Source of the DNA: Altererythrobacter sp. BO-6
GTDB taxonomy: Bacteria; Pseudomonadota; Alphaproteobacteria; Sphingomonadales; Sphingomonadaceae
Assembly (NCBI RefSeq): GCF_011047315.1
Contig: NZ_CP049259.1
Span: 434,001 to 498,000 of the forward strand
Direction: 5' to 3'
Length of the DNA stretch: 64,000 nucleotides
The notes below the pieces were generated by a model that saw nothing but the letters and a program-made list of their open reading frames with translations, made no database searches and was not told the origin of the DNA. Below are positions 9,085 to 17,726 of the stretch, piece by piece. The position numbers and the translations under genes are program-made. Position 1 is the stretch's first letter. Every line of letters begins with the position of its first letter.

Positions 9085-12000
9085 TCACTCAACGGGTGAT
9101 GTCGCATAGCTTTGCTGCGCGGATTGGAAGGCGTTTTTGTGTAACCCGACAAGTTCCTGCGGCAATTCGAAAATCTGCGGCGTCTGGGTGTAGACGATTG
9201 CGGCGCGCACCGTGCGCCCGGGATATATCACTTCCAGCGCGGCGACATAGGCCGCCATCTGCCGCAGCGTGGATTCGGGGATGTCTTCCAGCCGGGCGGG
9301 CGGGCGCCGCGCAGTCTTGTAATCGACCACGGTCACCTGCTCAGGGGTGACAAGCAACCGGTCAGCGATTCCGGCGATGACGACGCCGTCAACCGTCGCT
9401 GCGAGCGGGACCTCGGCCAGCGAGGCATGGCTGAACACCTCGGCCAGATCGGGCTGCGCCAGCACCTCGAGCGCCCGTGCCGCAATTTCCTGCCGCGCTG
9501 CTTCGTCAAGCTCGCGCGCCTGCCGCTCAAGCCAGCGCGCTGCGGCCGCTGGGCGATCTGAAGGCGCAAGATCGGGCAAGCGTTCCAGCAGGGCATGGAT
9601 CAGTACGCCGCGCCGCGCGGCTTCGCGTGCCACCTCCGGCGGCAACGGCGGATCGCTGCCCTGCTCTTCACCCGCAGACGATGGCGCAAGCGGCCGCGGT
9701 GGGCGAGGCTCCGGCCCGATCGGGCGGCGCAGCCAGGCGGGCTCTGCCAGTTTTTCAGGCGTTATGGCTTCCGTTTGAGCCGCAACCGGCGGTGCCCGTT
9801 CACCCCATTCGCGCCGCGCGCGCCATAGATCGTCTCCCAGCGCATTCTCGCCAAACAGCGGGGCAAGCCGCGCGTACCAGCTGTCTTCATGCGGGCCGTT
9901 CCTGGCCTTGGGGCCGAGCGAACCCCCGATGAACAGTGCCTCTTCCGCGCGGGTCATCGCGACATAGAGCAGCCGCCAATGCTCCTGCAATTCGGCTTCC
10001 TTGGCCGCTTCGTAAGCATCGGCCACGCGCCCGATCTGCATCTCCTTGCCCAGCGACGGCATCGGCACCTTGCGCGCATCGTCCAAGTCTTGCCCGGCGG
10101 CTTGTTCCGCCAGCTCGACATCGCGCACCTTGCCCGGTGCGCTGGTGGCATCGGCCAGGATCACGATCGGCGCCTGCAGGCCCTTGGAGCCGTGCACGGT
10201 CATCACCCGCACCAGGTCAGGCGCGTCATCCGGGTCGCGCTTAAGCTCGCCCTCGCCCGCGTCGAACCACTGTATGAAGCCGGCGAGGCTGGCGGTATGG
10301 CTCGCTTCATAGCCGAACGCAGCATTGAGCAATTCGTCGATCGGATCGTTGGCCTCGCGCCCCAGGCGCGCGACCAGCTTCGCCCGACCCTGCCATGGCC
10401 CCACCAGCAGCCATTGCAGCAAAGCCTGCGGCGTTTCGAAATCGGCCAGCGCCAACAACTCGCGCAGCCGGGCGACCGTCGCCTGCACGAAGGGATCGGC
10501 GTGCTCGCGCAGATGATGCCACAGCCGCTTGCCCTTCGCGCGCGGGACATGTGCCAGCAGATCATCTTGCGACCACCCTACCAGCGGCGAGGACAGCAGG
10601 TTCGCCAGTTCCAGATCGTCAAGCGGCTGCACTGCAAAGCGCAGTGCCGACATCAGGTCCTTCACCGCCAGCGGCTCTCCCAGCCGCAGCCGGTCGACCC
10701 CCGCGACGGGCACGCCCTTGGCATGAAGCCGTGCAACGATCAGCCCGGCCAGCTCCTTGCGGCTGCGCACCAGCACCATGATGTCACCCGGACGGGCGTT
10801 GCGATGCGTGCCTTTCTGCAAGGCGAATGGTTCTGCCCCCTTGGTCCAGCGCGCGACCTGCGTGGCGATTTTCTCCGCCAGTTTGCGGTCATGCCGGGCG
10901 AGCCAGTTTTCCTGCCCCTCTTCTTCCGGGTCATCGCCTTCCTGCCCGCGCTCGTCATGCACCGGGTTCCACAGCGTGACGAGGCCAGGCCGGTCCTGCC
11001 CTACATGCGGGTGGTGCCCGTCGGTCAGCCCCATGTCCCCCGGACCGATCGCTGCAATCGCGCGGTCGACGAATTCCAGCACGGGAATGGCGGTGCGGAA
11101 CGACTGGCCGAGGTCGAGGTCTCGCAACTCGCGCTGGCGGCGATTGATCCGAGCGGCAGCAGCATTGGCGTTCGCTGCGTCCATCGCCGCCGCCACCCGC
11201 TCCTTCGCCCTTTGGAAGTTTTCCGGGCTCGTGCCTTGGAAGCCGAAGATCGCCTGCTTGGTGTCGCCAACGGTGAAGATCGTGCGGACCTTGTCGCCGG
11301 CCGCCCCTTCGCCGGCGAAGAAATCGTCGATCAGCGCGTCGATAATGCGCCATTGCGCTTCGTTCGTGTCCTGCGCCTCGTCGACCAGGATATGATCGAA
11401 CTGGCGATCGAGCTTGAAGCGGATCCAGTCGCCCGCGACCTGTTCCTTGAGCAGGCTGGCGGCGCGTTCGATCAGATCGTCGAAGTCGAGCAGGCCTTCG
11501 CGCGCCTTGGCTTCGTCCCATCGCAGCGCGAAGGCGCGGCCCAGCTCCAGCGCCGGGGTGAGGAAGTCAGCGAGTTCGAGGAGCGTCCGGAAGTCGCGGA
11601 TGAGGCGAATGTTTTCCTGAACCTTGTCAATATAGATCCCGTATTCGGGATCGCGCTTGAGGATGTTTTTAAGCTGCTTCGGCGCATCGGTCGTCTTGGT
11701 GAATAGCCCGTCATATAGCTCATCAATCGTGCGTGCACGTTCCAGCGGATCGCGCGCCAACCATACCTCGATTGCGGCACTTCCTTCGCGACCCGTTGCT
11801 GTGTCCCACGCCGACAAGGTTTGCTGGCAGCGCAGCAGGCTCGCCGTATCGAAGGTGTAATTGTCGCACATCTCGGCGAGGTGGGCTTCGCTGGCATCGC
11901 TTGGAATACCCAGCAACTGCTTCACCTGCGGCGCCATCGGCGGCTGCCATCCCCGCCTTCCAAACCACAGCTCGCGCGCCTTGGCGCAGCGCATCAGCCA

Positions 12001-12588
12001 TGCCTGCAGCGCGTCCGCACCCTTGGCGATGGTGAAGCGCTCGACCGCTTCGAGCGTGGCCCGGTCGCCCGCCTGTTCGGCCTCGACCAGCATGTCACCA
12101 AGCACCTGCCGCGAAAGCAAATGCCGTTCGCGATCCTCCATCGGCCGCATGCCCGGCATCAGGCCCGCTTCCTCGGGGAAATTGGCCAGCAGCCACTGCG
12201 AAAACGCGTGGATCGTATCGATCCTGAGGCCCCCGCCCGAGCAATCGAGCACGCTGGCGAACAGGGTGCGCGCGCGAGCCCGGGTTTCGTGATCGTTGGA
12301 TGCGCCGAGGTGGATCAGCTCCTTTCCGAGACGCCCCTCATCGATCCGCACCCAGCGCGCCAGCACAGCATTGATGCGCACCGCCATTTCCGCCGCGCCC
12401 GCCTTGGTAAAGGTCAGGCACAGGATCTGTTCGGGCTGGACATCGGGGCGCAGCAGCAAGCGCAGCACTCGCGCGGAGATCACCTGCGTCTTGCCCGTGC
12501 CCGCCGATGCAGACAGCCACACGCTTTCCTCAGGGTCGGCTGCGCCCTGCTGGTTGCCGACCAGCGGATAGACTTCGCCGCTGCTCAC
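9085..12588 (-). CDS. addA: Double-strand break repair helicase-nuclease AddA
   Basis: A 1167-residue alphaproteobacterial AddA, the UvrD-like 3'-5' helicase of the AddAB complex that resects DNA ends for RecA. Walker A is ASAGTGKT (Lys33), Walker B appears as LVDEAQDTNEAQW, and later helicase motifs include TVHGSKGLQAPIV. The C-terminal RecB-type nuclease domain shows VTVVDYKTARRP and a QMAAY helix. The start is GTG at 12588, forming a GTGA overlap with the addB stop; the frame extends 14 codons further but only into addB. Because of that overlap, translation of addA probably depends on ribosomes finishing addB. Confidence 0.95.
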   Translation of the reverse strand: MSSGEVYPLVGNQQGAADPEESVWLSASAGTGKTQVISARVLRLLLRPDVQPEQILCLTFTKAGAAEMAVRINAVLARWVRIDEGRLGKELIHLGASNDHETRARARTLFASVLDCSGGGLRIDTIHAFSQWLLANFPEEAGLMPGMRPMEDRERHLLSRQVLGDMLVEAEQAGDRATLEAVERFTIAKGADALQAWLMRCAKARELWFGRRGWQPPMAPQVKQLLGIPSDASEAHLAEMCDNYTFDTASLLRCQQTLSAWDTATGREGSAAIEVWLARDPLERARTIDELYDGLFTKTTDAPKQLKNILKRDPEYGIYIDKVQENIRLIRDFRTLLELADFLTPALELGRAFALRWDEAKAREGLLDFDDLIERAASLLKEQVAGDWIRFKLDRQFDHILVDEAQDTNEAQWRIIDALIDDFFAGEGAAGDKVRTIFTVGDTKQAIFGFQGTSPENFQRAKERVAAAMDAANANAAAARINRRQRELRDLDLGQSFRTAIPVLEFVDRAIAAIGPGDMGLTDGHHPHVGQDRPGLVTLWNPVHDERGQEGDDPEEEGQENWLARHDRKLAEKIATQVARWTKGAEPFALQKGTHRNARPGDIMVLVRSRKELAGLIVARLHAKGVPVAGVDRLRLGEPLAVKDLMSALRFAVQPLDDLELANLLSSPLVGWSQDDLLAHVPRAKGKRLWHHLREHADPFVQATVARLRELLALADFETPQALLQWLLVGPWQGRAKLVARLGREANDPIDELLNAAFGYEASHTASLAGFIQWFDAGEGELKRDPDDAPDLVRVMTVHGSKGLQAPIVILADATSAPGKVRDVELAEQAAGQDLDDARKVPMPSLGKEMQIGRVADAYEAAKEAELQEHWRLLYVAMTRAEEALFIGGSLGPKARNGPHEDSWYARLAPLFGENALGDDLWRARREWGERAPPVAAQTEAITPEKLAEPAWLRRPIGPEPRPPRPLAPSSAGEEQGSDPPLPPEVAREAARRGVLIHALLERLPDLAPSDRPAAAARWLERQARELDEAARQEIAARALEVLAQPDLAEVFSHASLAEVPLAATVDGVVIAGIADRLLVTPEQVTVVDYKTARRPPARLEDIPESTLRQMAAYVAALEVIYPGRTVRAAIVYTQTPQIFELPQELVGLHKNAFQSAQQSYATSPVE

Positions 12589-15500
12589 GCTTCGCCCTCC
12601 CCGTCGGTATCGGCCAGCTGGATCTGCCACTCGTCGAGCCGCATCAGCTGGTCATAATCGGTGTAGCCGGGATAGGCGGGGTTGAGCTTGGCGGTGAAGG
12701 GATCGGTGCCCTTGATGAACTTGCCGATTGCCTTTTGCAGGAAGCGCTCATGCTCCGGCAGGAAATCTTCGGGATCGATTCCAGTTCTCTTGCCTCCGTC
12801 CTTCCACGGCGTCGCGATGTAACCAAAATCTCCATCAGCTTTGGCGAGCGACCAGTATTCGTACTTTGTAGTCTCGCCGGATATGTCACCGAACTTACCG
12901 TCGCGCGCGATCAGGCCCATCGTTCCCATCTGCAGCGCAAAGCCCTTTTCCACTTTTTTGGCGGAGGGTGGATCATTCGTCTTGTAATCGACAATCGCCA
13001 GCGTTCCGTCCGGCATCCGGTCGATCCGGTCTGCCCGGCCATAGACCTTGACCCCGTCGAACGTCATCTCGCCCTTTCGCTCGACCGCGATCAACCGTCG
13101 GTCCGGCCTCTGTGCAATCTCTTCTGCCACCCACGCCAGCCCCTCAAGGATGCGCGGGCGCCACAGGCCCCACATCAGCGGGTGGATATTGGCTTCGCGC
13201 AGGAACGCCTCGGCGACGGCCCGAATGTCCGGATCTTCACCTTGCAGCTGCGCCTCGTGCCAGCGCTGCAGGATTGCATGCACCTGCGTGCCCTTCCAGG
13301 CAAAATCCTTGTCCGGATCGGCAGCGAGCGGGTCAAGCTTGCGCAGCCTGAGGATTTCCTGCGCGTAGAACTGGTAGGGATCACCCAGCAACCGGTCGAG
13401 CCCGGTCACCTTGATCGGCACATCGCGCAGGCTGGCATCGGGGCAGGGTTCGGGGCGCGGATAGGCCTCGCCCTGTTCAGCCTGCCGGTCAAGTTGCGCC
13501 GCGAGCTGCGGTGCCTCGCGCTCCTCATGGTCCTTCGCATTCTCGCCCAGCAGCGCTTGCACTCGCAGCAGGAAGCGCGAGGGGATGGTCGGCCCGTCCA
13601 TGTCGCGGATCGCGCGGGTCAGCACTACTTCGGGCGCGCCCAGCGCGCTCGCCAGGTCATGCGCGGCAAGGCCGATGCGGAATTCCGGCCCCGGCATGCC
13701 CAGCGCGCGCAGGATCGCCGGAGCCAGCAGCGGTTCTGCCGCCAGCACCTGTGGCCAGGTCCCTTCGTTCAGCCCGCCGCAGATCACCAGGTCCGCGCGG
13801 GTCATGCGGGATCTCGAGCAGGCCGTAGATCGCCACGCGCGGATGCCCGCCATAAGGCGGCCGCACCGCCACCTGCTCCATCGCGTCGCGCAGGATCGGA
13901 TGTAGGTCCGCGAGTTCGATGCGCGTTTCGGTGGCGCGCGCATGCAGGCGCAAATCCTCGACCAGCCGCGCCAGCGCGCGCCCGTCTTCCTGCGCCCATA
14001 GGCCTTCGCCCGCGAGCGCCTCACCCAACGTTGCCAGCGCATAGATCGCGTCGGCGAGCGGCACCTCAGCGTCCGGCAACTCCAATAGCGGCGCAAGTAG
14101 TGCTTCAACGCCCAGCCACCACGGCTCAACCCCAGCCTTGCGGGCGATGGTACGGAGCGCCCCCTGCCCAGGCGCCGGGCGCGGGCCGCGCAGCTCGCGC
14201 TCGAATGCCCGCAGCGCTTCGAGCCATGCTCGCCGCTCCTCGCCGCGCCGCACGAGCGGGTGGCCAAGCGCGGCGACAAGTTGCACCGGCGCCAGCCCTT
14301 CGCTCGCCAGTTCCGCCAGCTCCAGCAGCAACCGCCCCGCCGCCGTCAGCGACAGCGGGCGCCCCGCCGTATCGTCAGCCACGATGTGCCAGCGCCCGAG
14401 ATGCTGCACCACGCGCCGCGCCAGCGCGCGATCGGGCGTAACCAGCGCGACGCGCCGCTCAGGCACTTCGATCGCCTGGCGAATCAGCACGGCGATCGCT
14501 TGTGCCTCTTCCTCGCTCGTCGCCGCAGTCAACATGCAAACATCGGACAGCCGTCGCTTTGATGCATCGAGCGAAGCCCACACCTTGCTCGCTTCTGGCG
14601 GCAGGAACAGCGAGGAGATCGCATGGCTGCGCTCGGGCGGCGCCGCGCTCATCCCCTTGCGGTGCCACGGGCGAACCTCGCCGCGCGCCACGCCCATGCG
14701 GTTAAGCAGCAGCTTGAGATGGTATTGTGGATGGGTGGCGGCTTCGCTCCGGGTGAAAGCCGGCGCGCCCGGCTCTGGCGGCTGGCCGGCGCGGCCCAGT
14801 TCCTGCCAGGTCGCATCGTCCATCGTCAGGTCGAGATCGGGCAGGATCACTGCCCCTTGCGGCAATTCGGAAATGACGCGCAGCAAGCGCGCGAGCGCGG
14901 GCGCGGCACTGGTCACCCCGGCCGCGACAATCGGCGTTACAGGTGAATCCTCCCGCCAGCGTTTCACCGCGTGCTCGAACAGCAGATTGCGGCGGGTCGC
15001 AAGATCGACTTCGCCCCGCTCGGCAAGGCGCGCTTGCCACTGCGCCAATACGATCGCGAACAGCCGGGTGCTGTCCTGCCAATGCTTGGCGAGGTCGGCA
15101 TTGGCGCCGGTGACCCGGTCGCTCAGCAGATCCGCGAATTCAACCTGTTCGGCCAGCAGCCGGTCCATCGTGCTGCCCAGCTCGCGGGCCATCCGCAGCA
15201 ATGCCGGTTTGGCCGGCGCCGGCTTCCCTTCTACCGTCAGCGCATCTTGCACGATAGCCGCGAGTTCCAGCCAGCGGCGGGTCGGGTCGGCCGCAGGCGG
15301 AATGTCATTGGCACCGAGCGGATCGAGCACGCTGCCAAGGCTTTCGTCGAGATCGACATCGCCCACCGTCACCATGCGCGGCATCAGCAGCCCGGGAGTA
15401 CCCGTTTCCCCCGCGTGGCGGATAAAGGCCTCGCTCACGCTGCGCGCCGCACGGCTCGATGGGAGCAGCAGCGTCAGCTTGGCAAGGCCGAACTCCGCAT

Positions 15501-15594
15501 CGGCGTAGCGCGGCACCAGGCCCGCCACCAGCGCATCGGCAAACCCGCGATGCGCGGCGATGGAATAGATCTCGGGCTTGCCCCGTTCACCCAC
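12585..15594 (-). pseudogene. addB: Double-strand break repair protein AddB, apparent frameshift
   Basis: AddB partners AddA; it would be about 1002 residues if read through one frame change. The first part is open from GTG at 15594 to beyond the block HPRVAIYGLLE. The second part resumes in another frame at MTRADLVICGGLNEGTWP, which normally follows directly. The join needs removal of one base at the GGG run 13808-13810 (CCC in the coding strand), giving LLEIRMTRADL. The C-terminal nuclease domain is intact, with AIVDYKTNDPP and an ALQMGTMGL helix; no Fe-S cysteine set is seen, as in other alphaproteobacterial AddB. As written, translation would stop at about 13657. Sequencing error or a real mutation cannot be told apart here. 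The start overlaps the murU stop by 8 bases. Confidence 0.9.
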
Positions 15595-16303
15595 GCCGCA
15601 GCGCTTCTTCGGTCGGCGCGATCGCTTCCGGAGTGCCGACTTCGAACCATTGCCCGGTAAAGGATGTGCCGAACAGCCGGCCTTCCTCGATCGCGCGGTT
15701 CCACAGGACATTGGTCGAGAAGGGGCCTTCCGGCGCATCGCGCATCAGGCGGTGCGAGACCAGCTGGATGCCGGTGTAGATAAAGGGTGCAATCCGCCCC
15801 GGCTTGCGGCGGCTCAGCCGCCCCAGCGCATCCATATGGAAATCGCCGGGCCCGCTGAAGTTCATCGCCCGCGCATGCGGCACCAACAATAGCAGCGCAT
15901 CCATCCGCTCCGCATCCCACATCAGCGACAGGTCATGGAAGGCGTTGCGCGGCCCGTCGAGCCAGATGTTGTCGGCATTGAGCGAGAAAAACGGATCGGG
16001 CAGGTGCGGCAGAGCCTTCACCATCCCGCCACCCGTTTCGAGCAGCTGCGCGCGTTCGTCCGATATCGTGATCGCAGGGGCCTTGCGCTCGCGCAGATGC
16101 GCTTCCAGCGCGCCCGCCAGGTAATGCACGTTGACCACCGCGCGGGCCACACCCGCCGCGACAAGCCGGTCGAGCGCGTGATCGATCAGCGGCTTCCCCC
16201 CCACCCGCACCATCGGCTTGGGCTGGCTAGCGGTGAGCGGGCGCATCCGCTTGCCGAGGCCCGCCGCGAGCACCATTGCGGTATCGCTCGCGAGATCGCT
16301 CAT
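15587..16303 (-). CDS. murU: N-acetylmuramate-1-phosphate uridylyltransferase (MurU-type nucleotidyltransferase)
   Basis: A 238-residue sugar-1-phosphate nucleotidyltransferase. The N-terminus carries AMVLAAGLGKRMRPLT and KPMVRVGGKPLIDH, the nucleotide- and sugar-binding loops of the family, followed by SLNADNIWLDG with the metal-binding Asp. The next gene upstream is an AmgK-type sugar kinase. That pair converts MurNAc to UDP-MurNAc in the cell-wall recycling route known from Pseudomonas putida, which bypasses de novo UDP-MurNAc synthesis and lowers fosfomycin sensitivity. ATGA overlap with amgK. The assignment to MurU rests on family features plus the neighbour. Confidence 0.85.
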   Translation of the reverse strand: MSDLASDTAMVLAAGLGKRMRPLTASQPKPMVRVGGKPLIDHALDRLVAAGVARAVVNVHYLAGALEAHLRERKAPAITISDERAQLLETGGGMVKALPHLPDPFFSLNADNIWLDGPRNAFHDLSLMWDAERMDALLLLVPHARAMNFSGPGDFHMDALGRLSRRKPGRIAPFIYTGIQLVSHRLMRDAPEGPFSTNVLWNRAIEEGRLFGTSFTGQWFEVGTPEAIAPTEEALRRG

Positions 16304-17286
16304 GCGATCGTGCCTCCGCCGCTCGCTCGCAATTCATCGGGAATGTTCGCGTCGAACCAGCGCGCCACCGGTGCCAGCGCCGGATGCGCCAGGTCGCGCT
16401 CCATCAGCGCCCATACGCGCGGGATCAGCTCGAGATAGCGTGGTTTGCCGTCGCGCTTGTAAAGCCGGGTGAAGATACCGACGATCTTGGCATTGCGCTG
16501 CGCGCCAAGCCGCGCGTAATCCGCCTCGAATTCCGGGCCCGGTGCGCAAGCGGCAATGTACCGGTCAAGCATTGCCCGCTCCAGTTCGGGCGCTACGTCG
16601 CGCCGCGCATCCTGCAGCAAGGAGACGAGGTCATAAGCGGCGTGGCCCACCAGTGCATCCTGGAAATCGATCAATCCCTGAGGCGCACCCTCGCGTGGAT
16701 CGCCCAACAGCATGATGTTTTCGGCGTGGTAGTCGCGGAGCACTGTCACGCCCGGCTGCTGGCGGGCAAGCATGGGCGAAAGCACCTCGTCCCAAGCGGC
16801 GCGATATCCCTCTTCGTCCACCGACAGCCCCACCGCGGGGCAATACCATTCGGTCAGCAGCGCCGCCTCGCGCTGGTACGCGGCCAGATCGTAAGGCGAG
16901 AATGGCCCCGGATCGAGCCGATGCAGCGCGACCAGAGCATCGATTGCGCCCGCATAGGCGCTCACTTCGGCATCGGGATTGTCATCGAGCCAGTCGCGCA
17001 TCCGGTCATTGCCGAAATCCTCGGTCAGGACCCAGCCCTCGCGCGGGTTCTGGGCGTAGATTTCAGGCGCGCGCATGCCGTTATTGGTGAGCCACTGGGC
17101 AACGAGCAGGAACGGCGCCGGGTCCTCATGCGGTGGCGGCGCATGCATCAGCATGGCTTGCCTCGCACCGTGACGGACACGGAAATAGCGCCGGAACGAT
17201 GCATCGCCCGGGATCGGGTCGATCGCCGCCCCGCCCCAGCCCGCGCTTTCGAGAAATTCAACCAGTCCAGCAGGAAGTTCGCTCAT
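16300..17286 (-). CDS. amgK: N-acetylmuramate/N-acetylglucosamine anomeric kinase (AmgK-type phosphotransferase)
   Basis: A 328-residue aminoglycoside-phosphotransferase-fold kinase. The N-terminal lobe has GDASFRRYFRV, the phosphate-binding region. The catalytic loop is VLRDYHAENIML and the metal-binding loop LIDFQDALVGHAAYDL. AmgK phosphorylates the anomeric hydroxyl of MurNAc or GlcNAc recovered from peptidoglycan turnover and feeds MurU, whose gene follows with an ATGA overlap. The start ATG at 17286 overlaps the tsaE stop as ATGA. The frame opens six codons earlier, but the overlap start looks right. A general choline or aminoglycoside kinase role is less likely given murU. Confidence 0.85.
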   Translation of the reverse strand: MSELPAGLVEFLESAGWGGAAIDPIPGDASFRRYFRVRHGARQAMLMHAPPPHEDPAPFLLVAQWLTNNGMRAPEIYAQNPREGWVLTEDFGNDRMRDWLDDNPDAEVSAYAGAIDALVALHRLDPGPFSPYDLAAYQREAALLTEWYCPAVGLSVDEEGYRAAWDEVLSPMLARQQPGVTVLRDYHAENIMLLGDPREGAPQGLIDFQDALVGHAAYDLVSLLQDARRDVAPELERAMLDRYIAACAPGPEFEADYARLGAQRNAKIVGIFTRLYKRDGKPRYLELIPRVWALMERDLAHPALAPVARWFDANIPDELRASGGGTIA

Positions 17287-17726
17287 GGCATGCGCCCTAG
17301 CCAATCGGCCCCGCCCTCGACAATCGCCCTTCGGCCCTGCCCCACAGATTCCAGCGTTACCGCAAGGCAGGCCGGTTCATGCTTAAAGCCCCCGGCCTTG
17401 TCGGGCCATTCGGCGAGCAACGCTGCGCCTTCGCGATAATCGTCCAGGCCCAATTCGCGCAGCTCGGCCGGATCATCGAGCCGATAAAAATCGGCATGGA
17501 CAACCGGGATCCGCAGCGGCGGCGCGGTGTAGGTCTCGATAATGGTAAAGGTGGGTGACGGCACCTCGCCGACATGGCCGAGCGCTTTGAGGATAGCACG
17601 TGACAAGGTGGTCTTGCCCGCACCCAGATCGCCTGAAAGTGCGACCACATCGCCCGCCCGCAGCTGCGCAGCGATGCGCGCGCCAAATGCGCCCATGGCA
17701 GCAAGATCGGGCAGATCGACGATCAC
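17283..17726 (-). CDS. tsaE: tRNA threonylcarbamoyladenosine biosynthesis ATPase TsaE
   Basis: A 147-residue P-loop ATPase that works with TsaB and TsaD in making the t6A modification at position 37 of tRNAs reading ANN codons. Walker A is GDLGAGKT at residues 32-39. Family blocks SPTFTIIETY and VVHADFYRLDDPAELRELGL follow. The start is GTG at 17726, overlapping the divL stop as GTGA. Its position between divL and amgK has no obvious functional logic and probably reflects coupling of housekeeping genes in this operon. Confidence 0.95.
   Translation of the reverse strand: MIVDLPDLAAMGAFGARIAAQLRAGDVVALSGDLGAGKTTLSRAILKALGHVGEVPSPTFTIIETYTAPPLRIPVVHADFYRLDDPAELRELGLDDYREGAALLAEWPDKAGGFKHEPACLAVTLESVGQGRRAIVEGGADWLGRMP

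Noticed and set aside
9889-11706. 605-codon open frame antisense to addA
   Set aside because: No domain recognisable; addA motifs run through the whole stretch on the other strand.
12507-14441. 644-codon open frame antisense to addB
   Set aside because: Pro/Ala/Arg-rich shadow; it also crosses the addB frameshift without any coding logic.
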